DNA of 64,000 nucleotides. It comes from Xiphias gladius (lineage: Eukaryota; Chordata; Actinopteri; Istiophoriformes; Xiphiidae). The stretch spans positions 8,434,001-8,498,000 of the forward strand of contig NC_053416.1 in NCBI RefSeq assembly GCF_016859285.1. Reading direction: 5' to 3'. Numbering within the stretch: position 1 is the first letter of the stretch; each line of letters opens with the position of its first letter. Below are positions 31,883-45,650 of the stretch, piece after piece. Position numbers and translations under genes: made by a program. The notes below the pieces were generated by a model. That model was given only the letters and a program-made list of their open reading frames with translations. It did not search any database and had not been told where the DNA came from.

Positions 31883-34482
31883 ACGCTGCAACGCAAGTTC
31901 TTTTAATTCATCCCAATTTTTGAGAAGGTAATATGGATATACGAATACTTGAAAGTTATTCCGAGTGAAGTGATTGTAGTGTTCTCTTGGTGTTGCCTGA
32001 GGAGATACTCTTGAGTTATCCTGGCATCATTCTGTCTTTGGAAAAAGGATGCCTCTCTCAAAAAGTGTTCACTGTTGTGTTAAATGTAATTGTGAAGCCC
32101 ACTTCCCCCAGTATGAACACAAATGACCTAATTTATCATGATCAGATTGTTGCAGGATAACTTAACTCCAAAAGGATTGGTTGTTTCCTTTCCACATCAA
32201 GTCTCCATTATTGCGGCCTTAATTTACAGCATTTTATTTTTGCTGCAAATCAGCAGCTGTAATTAGGCAGGGAGTGGAGCCTGATCATTGGGGCCTTGGT
32301 CAGTTCTTTCCGACTCGTCCCTTTTCCAAAGAAGGGAAATTTGCTTTCAGCGTGTTGCTCACGCTCCCCACGTCCACGGTATAGAGTTGGCAAACAAATC
32401 AATATGCTCAAACGCATAACTCAGAGATTTGCATTGGGGTATGGAGCCTGACTGCCATGTGGGACTGATCTGTCTGTTCATAACTCAGCTGGAAACAAGG
32501 AGATGAAGCAATTGAGTTTTACATTTAAGTCTGGAAGTAATGAGGGTGAAGTGAATTATACTCTAATTAAGGAATAAGGTGGCTTGAAGCTTTAGTATGA
32601 GGGCAAAGTACATTGCTAAAGTACATTGCTTTTCTTAAGTGGAAACCGTGACAATATTCCAACTATTCCTCCACCAACCAACATAATTCTGTGATAAACA
32701 AAGTGTTTAGTAGAGGACACATGAACAAGGGAGAAGCATTGAGAATGTATTACTTTGATAAAATATTCTAATAGTCAGCAAGAAAGAGAGCGAGAGAGAT
32801 AGAAAGAAAGTCTGCTCATAGTCAAACTGACTGAGTTCAGCAATTCAGTTCAAAACTTCGCTTTGCACAAACTTGCCTTGTTCTGTGTTCAAAACGAGGA
32901 AAGGAAAGAAGTGGGTGACAAATGGAAAGATGAAAGGAAGGAAGTAAGAAAAGACGAAGAAAATTTAGTTTTTTCTTAACTGACATCAAGTACAACATGG
33001 GCCAAGGAAGAAAAAAGATCTAAAGAAGGGGACAGGGCAAAAGTTGGATGACCGCGAAAGGTTGAGCACCATGGACAGCTCCAAATGGCAGCATAGTGCA
33101 GTTAGTTCTGAGTGCAGAGAGAAAGACGGAAAGAGAAGAAAGGAAGGGAAATAAAAATAATAAAAGTGGAAGGGAAGAAAGTCTATTTAGGACAAAGACA
33201 GAGAGATTCAGGACCTTGGATAGCACAGAAGAGTAAAGCACCACGGGAAATAGTTAAAAGAAAGAAATGCCAAATAGTAACAATATCCATTCCTCACTGT
33301 CGAGCGTGGTCAAGTGTGGTTCCATTTTTAATAGACATTGGATACGAAAATAGCTTTCAATCTGACCTGGCAACAGTGGCCTATCGACAAACCCAGTTCA
33401 AATCAAATGATCTGGGGTGTATTTCATTGGAGCAGCTGCAGAGTAACAGTAAGCTGTCATTAGTTATTGAACATTCTTACTAAAACCCTTTTCTCTTTTT
33501 CTCACTGCATGAGTGTGAATGAAGCCACAGCAGCCCTGGTGAGGTTGGGAACTAATGTTGGGCAACAACCTCTCTAGGTCTCAATTCATCCCGTTCGATT
33601 CCACCAAACTGGGAAATACAATTCCTTATGAACCTAGGTTTGTACATTTTCATGTTGAAACACGAAGGACTTTCCCCAGTGTATTTGCTGTAACACTGAA
33701 ATTTCCCATAAATAGAGCTAAAGATCCCAAACCATGAAAAACGGCCCCGGACCAAAAACAGTTTCTTTCTGGACAAGAGTTTCCTCATACTTTTGGCACT
33801 GTCGTGTACGTACAGTATATTCATTCTTCACAATTTACTCAATGACGCTTTTCATATCATAAAGAAATAGGAATGCAGTTGATGTGGATGTGAGAATGGT
33901 AACGACCTTCTCATCTAGCTCTCAGCAAGACAGCAAATAAGCATATTTCCCTTAATGACAAACTATTCCTTTAGAGGACAATAGGAAACATAAAAGATAT
34001 TTAGGCCTGGTGTTTTTGTAGCACTCCATCAGGGACGGATGGACAGAAATGGCTATGGTGGGGTTGTAAATATAGTCACTGGGAGAGGGAGAGAACCAGA
34101 AACTGAGACAGAGAGACAACAAGATGGAAAGAGATAAAGAATGATGGAGAACAGCCCTACTGCTGGTTTCCCTGATAAGCACAAAGGGCCATATTAACGT
34201 CAGGTTGTTTTGCCCATTAAGGCATATGGGATAGTATTTCTTCCTCCAAACAAACAAGGACATCTGTTCAGTCCTCCTCTTCTCCTCTCAGGACCCCTGC
34301 GCTTACTCCGCGGATGTCCGCTCTATCTGTCGGTGCAGAGAGCTGATTTAGTGGTGCTGGCTATTCACAGGCTGTTCCTGGGATATTGTTATGGTGCCCT
34401 CCTCATGGCCTTCAACTTGACACTGAACCTCGTAATTGATTTACTCAAGACTGCCCATCCCTATCTCCTGACTACAGTGTGC
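31883..34482. other. Non-coding upstream region
   Basis: No gene recognised. Purine-rich tracts lie at about 32900-32950 and 33115-33180. 32190-32290 has homeodomain-type words in a less AT-biased context (see findings). Confidence 0.4.
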
Positions 34483-34513
34483 GCGTGCGTGTGTGTGTGT
34501 GTGTGTGTGTGTT
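34483..34513 (+). repeat. (GT)n microsatellite
   Basis: Imperfect GCGTGCGTGTGTGT... run; it creates artificial open frames on both strands. Confidence 0.9.
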
Positions 34514-37500
34514 TGTGGGCATAAACTCGTGGGTGTTCGACCACTTGCCAATAACCTCGGCAGTGGAGTTTTCCTCCTATCCACAGTTGCGTAGTTATTT
34601 CCGACAGCTCTGGTGCACATGCTACATTAGCAGCGGCATGCTGTTTTGGTGTGTGCACGGTACTGCGCAGTATGTATGCATGATTACATTTTGAGTGCGC
34701 TGTGCGTAGAATTATATGTCCACTACAAACTGCTCCTGCAATCCACTCTCACATTTTGGTTACCTCCTTCATCCTTGCTGCGTCATTCTTCATTCATTAA
34801 CCTTGTTTCGACAGCCAATCTGGTATCTAATTCGTCCTCCCTCCAGCTGGCACATGACTGACACATGCTGGACTTACTCGTACTCATTCGATCCAATACG
34901 GCGCAAATAAAGGTCACAAGCATGCAAACGCCACATAAAGACTGCAGAAACAGTCTTCAAGGCTTGAGGGTATCACTATGCGCAGAAGTGTAAGCTTAGA
35001 TCTCCCAATATGACTCAACACATTGTGTCAGTACATCAGAAACATTACCTTCACTTTGATGATCTCTCCGGCAGAGTATCACACAGAGAGAATACTGTGT
35101 CAAGATGCAGCACGATAAAATACTGTAGCTTATAAAATTTTGCGGTACCTTTATTGAAAGAACTCACATGGGTGTTTGAGTACACGTTCACATTCTTAGC
35201 AGATCACCTCTGTGCTAATAATGCTTAAAATGTGCAATTCTGTGCTGTGACAGTGTGAAAGAGATGTTCGACTTATTCAAATAATATTTGAGGTTGTAGT
35301 TTTAGGTGTTGTGTTATTACACTGCATTAAGGCGTGAAATAATTTTGTACTTCCAATTCTCCTTTCCAGCTTCAACATTCAGAAACCCATTCTGAAATCA
35401 TGTTCTTTCAATAACAAAGTGGTCTCTCTAACTATTATGTCAAACTGCGTTATGCTTCCCACAGTTTGCAGAAGACAAAAAAAGAGTTCAAGCTGCAGAC
35501 TAAGTTTAATAAAAGTGAACATTTCTTTCATTCCCTCTGGACTCAGAGACTTAGAGATATAAGTTAGCTGCGAAAAAGGATGCAAGGAGCTGTGTATGGT
35601 CATAACTGGCTGGAGGCACACACACACTCTTATTCTGCTGCTTTCCCCGGTGATGGATGCAAGGTGACGTACCGTGGTAAACCGCGGGTGAGAATGGTAA
35701 CTGCGAATAATGTGGTTTACGCACAAACACACAGACACACACGTATGGGGTCTACTATCTATCTGACCCAATATAAAACTCTCCAGAGAGGAGTGTGGGT
35801 GTGCTGTGCTCGCAGGCAGGTGGAGATCAGGGTTCATCTGTCTCTCCTCCGAGTAAACTACTGCAAAAGACCAGTAAAGATAGTAACCCACTCACCCACC
35901 TCACTCTTTCTATTTTGCTCTCCATCCCATCCCAGATGCAGTCTGCACCTCTATTTGTCTAGTCCACCTGTCTCTCAATCTGTCCATCTGTCTATACACG
36001 GACCTACTCCTTAAACAGTACTCCGCCACAGAATGAATAAGAGATGAGGGGATAAGGGAGGAGAGGAAAGGATGGAGGTGGATGAGAGAGGAAGAAGTGC
36101 AGTGGAGTCCGGTCAGAGCCTTGTGGGGATCAGGGTGTAAATGGATCTTGAGGAGCCGGTGTCACCTGTCCCAGCACCATTAATTAGTAATTTAGAATTG
36201 TAATGGAGTGAGCCACAGCCAGACAGACACAACAGGCCAAACAGAGCCAAGTCACTCAGTCAGAGGAGTTAGCTGTGGCTGCTGATCACGATGTGTGCCT
36301 GGAATGGAAAACTATAGAGTGATCACAGGAATCACTGAGTCCATGCAGTAAATGATATTGATGTTTTAGAGACAGGGTATAAAAAGGACATAAAAACATT
36401 TAATATGGGATCTCTAAAAATAGGGCAAAAGCACTAGAAGACAGAAAAAGGTGGCACATAAAAACAAGATAAAAGAAAATTAAAAACAAACTAAAGTGCT
36501 GTATATAGGCTATATAAGTATAACTTTATCTATATATACTAACTATAAGTCATAACTTATTATTGTTGCGTTCTTCTCTTTATATAAGTATGTCATAAAG
36601 AAATAATTTATTTAAATAATGTAATAATAGATATAATATGATATTCCATTAACCATCTTACTTGCATACCAAATATCCTGAATATAATGAAAAGTTAATA
36701 TTCCATTTCAGGGTTCCATATAAAGGATTTTTTCAAAATTTATAGTCAGAGTAGTGCATAAATTTATCATCTTTCAAATTACAGTCTTGACTGGAGGTAT
36801 GTACTTTTCATTTGAGGAATCATATTCACTCAGTGGTAATCCATAGTCTGAATGACATATGATCTGGAAATCAATAGTTCAGGGAAGCTGTGAAGATCAT
36901 ATTCACACACTTTCCTCTCTAAATAGATATGAGGCTCTTTGTATTCATTGCATATGCAGGTGATTCAACTTCACACAAGCAAGTCATACATTTATTGATT
37001 AAAGAGGAAAGAGAGGAGATCATTTTTTGATCTCAAGTATTTGATAGGGCCTTTAAAGTGTCTTCCCCAACAAGTTTGGTTTTTTTTAAAAATGTTTTAC
37101 TGAGGTATCTGTGAGAACACTGACTTTGAAATGATCATGTAACAGTCAGTGGATGTGGACACTTGGCCTGCTAAGAGGATATTTAAATGGAATCACAAAC
37201 CTTCAGGTTTATTAATGCATTGCTTTGGTCAAAAATATTTTTGTAGTTCCTCTAATACCCATTTAAACTACTATTATGTTTATTCACATTGTTTATTTAG
37301 TCACAAATATACCCCTTAAGATTTAAGAACTTGAATGTGAACAAATATGATCGGGGAATTCATGAGTGATAAGCGGTGATACACACGTGAACAGATATTC
37401 ATGACTTTCTAAGATAATGATACGGATACTTGGAATGTCTCTATTTAGATTGAATTACAAAACGGTTGATATCTGATGTTCAGGTGACCGTTTTTTGTCC

Positions 37501-38607
37501 TTCTGGCTGTCATTGACTGAGGATACCGAGGCCCCTTGGCAGTTAAGACACTCCTGCTGAAGGGGGTGAAGTGTATCAGTGACACCTTGGAAAGTGAATC
37601 AGCTGCCTGAGTCCGGGCAAGACATCGGCCTGCCGCCAGCCCTGTTAGAAGGGGTCAGTCCCAGCGCTACACGATCCTGTCTCAGTACCACGATACGGAC
37701 AAAATGTTTTGGAAAATGGGATTTCCATCCATTTGTTTGTTAGATAATTGCGCTACAGCTACTGCATTGCATGTTTTCTTTCTTTCTTTTGTTACAAAAT
37801 GTGCTCAGTGAATCATTTGAACTTGATAATGTGGTCCTATATTATATATAAGCAAAAATTAGCCTTTCAGTTAAGTCTTTCTGCTTTGCAGGGATATAAT
37901 ACTGTGATAAGTGTTCATCAGGTATTTGATATCTGGTCTAAGTTAAGGACTAGGGTCAGGATTAACGTGGGCCAGGGTCAGGGTTAGGATTTGGGTTTGC
38001 GTTTGGTTAAAGTCAAAAATTTAAGTTTCCAGAGTTTTTTAGAGGTGATCAGATAATCAAGTTACAATGTTGTTGAAACTCTTGGTTACCTAATTGTTAA
38101 ATACCAACACTGGCCTATCCAAATATAATAAAATATAGTAAATAAAAAAGAAAAATAAAGGACTAGAAGAACATTTTTTCAGAACAGAGTCATGTATGTA
38201 TAATCACATGCTGATTGTGGCCTAGCCAGCCTGACATCACTTCCTCAACATATCTCAGTAAACCTTGGCACTGGCAGGCTGTCCTGAAGGGGCAAAGTAA
38301 GGGACAATATTTATGCTTGGTCGGGCCAGGCAATCAGAGTACCCTCCATCCATCAGCTGCTAGACTGCTCATCACTTCTAGCCACAGTCAGGGTGAACTT
38401 TCAGGGGCAAACCACTGCTGATCTGCTCTTCACCCAAGACGGCGGGATACTGTGGAGATAGATGACGAGTGACCAGAGTCTAGTGCTCTGGTCTCTCATT
38501 TATTCAATAATTAATGTATTTGTAACTGCTGAGACATGTGCGATGTGAGAACTCTGGGACTGTTTGTTGTGAAAGAGGGTAGTTAGGAAAGTTAGTAGCC
38601 GCCATAC
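34514..38607. other. Long non-coding stretch
   Basis: No exon recognised in 4 kb. 36470-36660 is very AT-rich (TATATA, ATAAGT words). 37955-37995 is a degenerate AGGGTCAGGGTTAGG-like tract. 36165-36215 contains a TTAATTAGTAATTTAGAATT cluster. Confidence 0.4.
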
Positions 38608-39438
38608 AGTGTTGGAAATTAACTAAGTACACAAGTGCTGTACTTGAGTACAATTTGGGGTATTCGGTACTTCGCGGGAATATTTCCATTTTCTTGTACT
38701 TGATACTTCTACTCCACTACTTGCTAGCTTTAGGTACTAGTTATTTTGCAAAAACATATGATAAGCTTATAAAATACAATGTGTTGTCAAAGTGTAGTGG
38801 TTCCCAACCTTTTTGGCTTGTGACCCCCTACAATAAAGGTGTGTCTGACTGGGGCCCCTTGTCATGTTTCTTGTTAGTGGGTCCAACAAATAAACATTTC
38901 CCCTCTAAATTTCTCAGTTTTATTATATAAATTTTCAAAGCCCAGAGAGGTTATATTAGCCAACAACAAAAACATGATGAGAAAAAGGTCCCAAAAAATG
39001 GACGCAAATCATGTGGCTGAACTTTGTTTCTTCTTCTTCGTCCTCTTCTTCTTTTTCATTAATCTTCTAACGACCTCTCAGCTTTATCTTGTGATCCTTT
39101 GCAGGGTGACCTACCCCTAGGTTGGGAACCACTGAAATACCAACTGTATATAAGGCAATTAAAAGAACCTCCACCACTGACAACAGTCAAACACTACTTA
39201 CATATTGATGCATCAGTAGGGACACTATCAAAATGTCCTATACAGTCATATATCAGTCAAAGGACACATTTTTCTGACTTTTACCTTCGATACTTTAAAT
39301 ACATTTAGCTGATAATACTTCTTAACTTTTACTTAAATAGGATTTAGAATTAATGAAGGATTTTTACTTGCAATGGAGTATTCTTACATTGTTGTATTGG
39401 TGCTTAAGTAAAAGATCTGAGTATTTCTTCCACCACTG
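38608..39438 (+). mobile_element. hAT-like MITE, interrupted by a nested element
   Basis: The left end is CAGTGTTGGAAATTAACTAA and continues GTACTTGAGTACAATTTGGG, CTTGATACTTCTACTCCACT and GCTTTAGGTACTAGTTATTT. The right end is CTTAAGTAAAAGATCTGAGT followed by TTCTTCCACCACTG. These are the diagnostic ends of one of the most abundant percomorph MITEs. The element is split by a second MITE at 38793-39136. No flanking target duplication is obvious. Confidence 0.75.
38793..39136 (+). mobile_element. Nested MITE with GTGGTTCCCAACC ends
   Basis: The left end GTGGTTCCCAACCTTTTTGG and the right end CTAGGTTGGGAACCACTG are a clear terminal inverted repeat. It is inserted in the middle of the 38608-39438 element and so is younger. 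The inner sequence includes a (CTT)n-like pyrimidine tract at about 39027-39056. Same family as 23885-24183. Confidence 0.75.
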
Positions 39439-40589
39439 CCAACAGATAACCATCTGACCAAGCTCATTAGGAATCATACAGTCCTCGTAGAAATTATCTA
39501 ACAGTGAGGACAGATGCATTTGACTTTTGGGAGAAAGAACCTCAAGATGATGTGTAGATGCATGTTTTTTTGCTAGTATTGATGGGAATAATTGCAGTTG
39601 GGAGACCAGTTATCAACAGGAGGACCAACAGGCAGTATCCCTACTGGTGTCCTTGAACACAACACCAAATCCCTACCTGATCTGCAGCAGATTGTGCACT
39701 TTTTCTTTTGCAGAGACAAAGTTAAAAGGAAATTTCCCTACAGAGAGCAATAAAGGATCACATTACATTACAGTGAGGGATAACTGATGAATGAGAAGCA
39801 TGAGCAATCATAGGGGTAAATGTCTTCATCATCCATCCATGTTTCACCACAGTGCTGAAAATACTCGTGCCATTATGGCTGAGAACAGAGTGGGACATTT
39901 GCAAAGAAAAGGAGGTGTGGATAGATGGGCAAGGAGGATGAGATTATCTTACATTTATTATGGTGGAGTAAATTAAACAGGGGAGGTCATTATTTTTATC
40001 TGGAGAGAAGAGAGAGAAGGACCTATTCTTAGCTTTTACCCCTAGGGCTGTTCGACAAGATAGCTCTACAGTTTTATGTGAGCCTGTTTGCTTCATCAAA
40101 CACACAAAAAAGAGAAGAAAATATCCACTTATTATATTATTGGATTGTCAGATTAGTACACTTTAATGTCAGTTATAAAAAAAAAAAAGAGTTGAAGGCC
40201 TTTTATTCTTCCGTTCACACATTTAATTCCCGGGAAGGAAGACGGGAATGCTGACGCCACAAAATATAAACTAAGTAAACAAATACATTTCCCCAAGGGC
40301 GACTCCTCAATATTTTTTATTTGCTTTTTGAGGTTCAAAGTGTGTCACCTATGTTATTTTCCCTGGAGCAGGATGAATAATGTCAGCAATATTCAGCTTT
40401 CATATCTGGAAACATCACAACAAGAGAGCAGACAGTAGTGAGGAGAAGGGAGAATGCCTTTGTCAATAGAGTTTGTCAGTGACAAAATTACCATTAACCA
40501 AAATTAAATAATTATTAAATAAAAACCTTGCTCATTACTCGATATGAGAAAGGTAACGCTGCAAACTCAAAAACAAGGAAACAACTGGA
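39439..40589. other. Non-coding stretch, nothing recognised
   Basis: No exon or named repeat. An A-rich run lies at 40177-40190. Confidence 0.4.
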
Positions 40590-40920
40590 CCAAGAGTCTA
40601 ACTAACAGTATGCTAACCGCATCTATGATCCTATCATGCTTACAGCAACAATACTAACATGCTGCTGCTAAGCAGGTGTAATATTTACCATGATCACCAT
40701 CTAAGTTCATAAGCTAAAACTTTGACCTGTCAGTGGAGACAAAGGGAGAAGTCAGAGGATCACCTGAGTCAGTAATATTCATTATTGAATATCTGCACAA
40801 AATGTCATGGCTACACATCCAACAGTTGTTAAGAGTGTTTCAGTCGGGACCAAAGTGGTGGACCGACCCACTGACCTACCAGCTGGCAGACCGACATTGC
40901 CATCCTCCGAGCTAAAAATG
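40590..40920 (-). mobile_element. TTAGCATGCTAACATG-family repeat, copy 2 (reverse)
   Basis: Plus-strand text includes CAGTATGCTAACCGC, AATACTAACATGCTGCTGCT, ATTTACCATGATCACCATCT, AAACTTTGACCTG and GGACCAAAGTGGTGGACCGA. It ends CAGACCGACATTGCCATCC. This is the reverse complement of the copy at 27590-28115, diverged. Confidence 0.65.
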
Positions 40921-41879
40921 GCTTAAAATGCAGAAAATTGGAGTACCAGTCAAATCCTAACCTTGAATGGCTCGAGCTGCTCAGTCATAGGTGTGTGACT
41001 GTGTTCCAGCAAGGTGAATAGACTCTTGAGGGAGAGTGATTGCCAGTGGGTCTGTCGGCAAGCTGACCATCATCTTGTCCAGTCCTGTACACTCCTCTCA
41101 TGCACACATGCCAAATTTAGAAAGCCCCTCTCTCCGCATCTAATTATGTTTTGGATGTTTAAGTTTTAGCCTGCGAGTCCAGGCAAAAAATACTAATGAA
41201 TGTTTCTATTTTTGCTCCATCAGAAATCGAGAGCAACTGAGTCTTTCCAAACTATTTTAAATACATCACTGTACTTAACATTCAGTCGTGTGTGACTATG
41301 ATTTACTGTCAGCCATTTCCATAATAGTTGGTAATAGTCTTGCCTGTGTAAGAGAGTGATGGGGATTTTATTTTTACATGAGCACCAGCCACATTACCAT
41401 CATCTGCATCATGTATCAGATGTCCTCTGCTGTGGAGAGAGGGGCTGAAAGACAGAGCATAGGAGGAGACTGAACAAATCCACTTAAAGGCAGATGCAGA
41501 CATTGGAGAGCTTGAGGGGGTCGGAGCACTCAGAGTGAGGAGTGAGGGGCTCATGTAACTACCGGGATGGGAGGATGGTTTTAAGAGGGGATTATTTTGT
41601 CCATTAAGGTTGACATGAGACCCCACAAAGGGGTCTGCAGGAAGAATTCAAAGTGCAGGTTGATGGATGAGTGGTGAGAGGGAAGTCAGTGGGATTATTA
41701 CTGGGTGACTCCACAGATTTTACATACCAGACAATATTCAAGAGGAGTACTTGTGAAAACAGTTGTATAACATTTCCTGAGGGTTTTCAGGAGCTTTTTC
41801 AAGTCTGAAAAACTAACGTTGCGCTTCGAGACATCAATTTTTTGCTGGAAAACCTTTGTTAAAAAGAGTACTTAGAGTT
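40921..41879. other. Non-coding stretch, nothing recognised
   Basis: No exon or named repeat recognised. Confidence 0.4.
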
Positions 41880-42310
41880 AAATGCTGACGTTTGCATGCT
41901 AACTTGCCCCAAATGATGATACTAACATCTGATGTTTAGCATGTTAGCATGCTATTGAGACCGATGGCAATGTCATTAGTTTTGCAGGTATTTGGTCATA
42001 AATAAAAGTATTGGACCATTAAAACTTTAACCTGCAGGTGGTGCTAGATGAAAAGTCAGGGGATTTACCAAAGTCATTACAATCCATCCTGAAGGGACCA
42101 TGAATGTCTGTACAGATTTTCATGACACTCTGCCAGATAGATATTTCAGGCTGGACCAAGGTGGTCAACCAACCAACCAACCAACCAACCATGTTAGGGA
42201 CTAAAAGTCAGGATATTTCGGCCTGTGCTGCATCAATTGTGACAATTCTTTTTAAGTTCTTCTGTAAATTAATGGAAGGGCAGTACAAAATTGCTGGAAT
42301 ACTCCTTTAA
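41880..42310 (+). mobile_element. TTAGCATGCTAACATG-family repeat, copy 3, with a (CAAC)n end
   Basis: Contains GTTTGCATGCTAACTTGCC, GATGTTTAGCATGTTAGCAT, TTGGTCATAAATAAAAGTAT, CTGCAGGTGGTGCTAGATGA and GGCTGGACCAAGGTGGTC. A (CAAC)n run follows at 42166-42190. Confidence 0.65.
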
Positions 42311-42329
42311 CCTGTGATTTTTAGGATGC

Positions 42330-42690
42330 TAATCCATTTTCTTTACCTTTCAAATATTAAGTTCTTGGTAATATTCTGCAGTTTTATTAGTTACATGTTG
42401 CTGTTATGATAGGTTGGTTTATGATCACATGATTTCTTTGCATTTTCAATCAGTTATTATAGATAAAAGCTACCCAGCAGTATATAAAGTACTCAAAATT
42501 AGCCCCACCTTTACCAGCTACATTATTCAAGTTATGTGCACACATGAATGCATCAATAATTACAATCCAGTTATATAATATACATCTTTTCTGAAATGGG
42601 TCATTCTGCATAATGCATACTTTTACTTTTGGTACTTTAAGTACATTTTGATGCAGATACTTTTGTACTTTTACTTAAGTAAATTGGTAT
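42330..42690 (+). mobile_element. hAT-like MITE remnant
   Basis: AAAGCTACCCAGCAGTATAT and AAAGTACTCAAAATTAGCCC, then ATTCTGCATAATGCATACTT, GGTACTTTAAGTACATTTTG and CTTTTACTTAAGTAAA are internal and right-end phrases of the 38608-39438 family. The left end is lost. Confidence 0.6.
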
Positions 42691-44189
42691 GGTATTAGTT
42701 GATGGTATTAGTAGGTGTTTAAAATGTGCCAGGTGTGGATTTCATAGTCAGTGTGTTGGTCTTTTCTTTTACTCTACCATTCCAGCCACACCTTCAGACT
42801 GGAGGTCAGAGTTGATTGTTATGGTTACGGCTGTATATATAATGAATGCTGGGGGTTCGTGTTGATGACCATCAGCTTACAGGAGACAAGCTGAGTCAAG
42901 CCATCTCAGCTGTTAGTAACTCGGTCGGTCTGTGTTACAGATATTGGGGCAGGCCTTGTTACAGAATAGACACGTGACATCTTTTTGTTTGCGGTCTGGC
43001 TAATTTTGATTGGATTATGTATTGCAAGACATCTGATAAAACCAAGATTACAGCCACTGGGAATGGCCTCAAATGGCACTGGACAGTCAAATAAGGAACC
43101 TGTGATCTGATACTCGAGCAGCAAGGAGATGTCTGCAGATTTATTAATGCTGGCTGTGTTTCCCTCCTTGTCCCTCCCTGCTTCACAGTCTTATTTTACT
43201 CCTGTGACTCCTTTTGAACATGAGCGCAAACGTTCTCTCTCAGCTCCTGACTGATACAGATGCACACCTGGCTAAACTCCCACGTACAGGAATAACAAGC
43301 AAACAAACAAACAAATACATCAGAAGACATAGAATAAGCAGAGATGTACAGAATTAGCCAGAGACATGGGGAGTGTAAACACAAATGCAACAATGGGAAC
43401 CTGAGCTGGCCGGTGATATACCTTTGTGGTAAAAACACCAATGAGGAATTTGGCCCTTTTAATTTGTCTTTCATTGGGGTGGTATAGAGGAATATCACAG
43501 GATTTTAACATTCAAATACTGTAGCTTTATTATCTCTAGGATTATGACAACTGTGTTTTCACTAGCTCTACATTTGGGGTTGTTAAGCTGCATTAGTGAA
43601 CAGATGGTATGTGCTGTATCACTTTATGGATATGTAAGCAATCTTATCCCTGGCTCTACATTTTAAGCTGCATCACTGACTCTCCCACTGTAAGACTATG
43701 TTATCTGTCATGTAATGTTACAAAAAGAGAAGTGCAGGATTTTCCAACATGGATTTGAGTGGATAGTGGAATTACTGTATCAAGTTCATTTGATTTTGAA
43801 AACTACTTGTTCGTAGACTGTACATCAGTGTGATTCAGTCAGTCAATTCTGTTATTTATACCCAGAGAATGTTACTTGTTCTAGAAAATTCAATTTGGAG
43901 TCACTTAATACAGCATCAGGAAGTATGTGTTGTATAGTTCGTATAGTTTTGTTTGGCAAAAAGACACATATTACTTTCAAGACAGCTAGGTTGGACACCT
44001 GTTGTATGACAAAATGTAAAAAAAAGTTACAAATATACAATATTTTTAATCACACCAAATCTGGGGTCATAGAAAAATGATTTTGAAGATGTGAGAGTCT
44101 GTTTAGAGCACCGATTGTCAGATGATATATTTACCTTTAATATTATATCCTGAGAAAATGGTGTAAAATTTTAGATAATTTCAGTTAAA
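42691..44189. other. Non-coding stretch, nothing recognised
   Basis: No exon or named repeat recognised; the open frames are unremarkable. Confidence 0.4.
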
Positions 44190-44460
44190 GCTGTAATTAA
44201 TTAATCAAAAGAAAATTAATGGACAAATATTTTTATAATCAGTAAATATTATAAATCATGTCATGGCTCCAGGTTCTCAAATACGTGTTACATCATAGTA
44301 AATTGAATATTTTGTGTTGGAGACAGTTGGTTGGACAAAACAAGTTATTATTGATGTCACCTTGGGCTCTAGGATATTGTGATGGGCATTTGTCACTGTT
44401 TTCAGATTGACCAAATGATTACCTGAGAAATAATCAGGAGATTAATAGATGATGAATGTA
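44190..44460 (+). mobile_element. Teleost MITE of the AGGGCTGCAACTAACGATT family, copy 1
   Basis: AAAGCTGTAATTAATTAATC, GGTTGGACAAAACAAG, GTCACCTTGGGCTCTAGGAT, TTGTGATGGGCATTTGTCAC, GACCAAATGATTACC and AATAATCAGGAGATTAATAG are characteristic internal phrases of this family. Termini are eroded. Confidence 0.7.
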
Positions 44461-45650
44461 ACTGTCTCTAAATGCCTTTAGCTTCAGCTAAGACTTAATG
44501 AAAGAGCAAAGTCCTATTGGAATAATTCCTGTGATACCATCATACTCTTTTCACTCACAGTTGACCTCAGTTTAGTCCCAGAAGTTCTTCAATGGCTTTA
44601 CTCTTTTTGGTCCTGCACCTGCGGCAACATTGTCACCGTAGCAATCAGCGGGAACCCGTCCTGTGGAGCTTTTGGGTTCACTGTTCCACCACTCCTCCGC
44701 TGAGTTCACCAGCTGCCTCCAAGTTTTTTGTCTTGACCTTGACTTTCTGTATGCACATATCCACGTCTGTCAGATTGGCTGCCCTCCAGATACTGGTGAT
44801 GTCTAACTGGCAGATGCCTCAGGAGTTCCAGCTGTGATTGAGATTTTATTTTCTTCGCTCAACCTGAGCTTTCCCTCATCTCTGAAAACCAATGAGCCGC
44901 TACGGCAGAGCTTACAGTAATTTTGACCTCTTATTATTTAGCTTTTTATGTGTCAGTCTAGCATTTATTACTCATCCACCAGTTACATAGACTTAGAGAG
45001 AAAAAAAAAATCTAAACCTTGGCATAATTCTTTAATAGAAATGGCTCATGAAGACTTTTAAAATGATGGTGTTGAGGTCTTGGAGGACATGGGATGGATA
45101 CTGTAGGAGTCACAGCTACATCTTGCTTTCCGGCCACCCAAGCATGAAATTGAATTTGTCAGTGGATAACTGCTGCCACCTAAAGGGCAGAGATCTACTT
45201 ATACTGTACATGTATGTAGTAGCAGAGGGTATGGGCAGATTGTAAAGATGATTAGCTTGCTACAGTTTAAACCATTTCTTGACAGGCCTCTAACAAAAAG
45301 AGGGTAAAAATCATGAAAAACACATACATGTACTTCAGTTAAATACATTTAACCTGGAAGCGCCTGGTGGATAGGTGGCCTCACACTGGAAGACAACCAC
45401 TGAAGCCTGAAATTGAAATTATTGATGGATACATTCTGACACCAAGAGGTCAGAGAGCCACAATGAACTGCATGTATACCAGTGGCCATTTGGTAGCCGT
45501 GCAGACTTACACTGCGCTTCTTAAACAGTATACCTACGCTAGAATGTTTGGAAGTATAAAACTACCTTTATCTATAGAGTAAGAGATAAACTTGTTAGTA
45601 CATAGAACCGGAAAAAAAAAGGAATAAAGGAAATCAGATCATTTCACGGT
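44461..45650. other. Intergenic region 3' of smyd4
   Basis: No gene recognised. 44560-44840 is less AT-rich and holds an 81-residue frame without any recognisable domain. Confidence 0.4.

Noticed and set aside
34210-34524. 104-residue frame with hydrophobic stretches
   Set aside because: It runs into the GT microsatellite and lacks any recognisable motif.
37955-37995. AGGGTCAGGGTTAGG tract as a telomeric remnant
   Set aside because: Too short and irregular; simple-sequence drift is enough to explain it.
44592-44837. 81-residue frame in a less AT-rich patch
   Set aside because: No domain, no splice context and no resemblance to a family I know; kept as unassigned.
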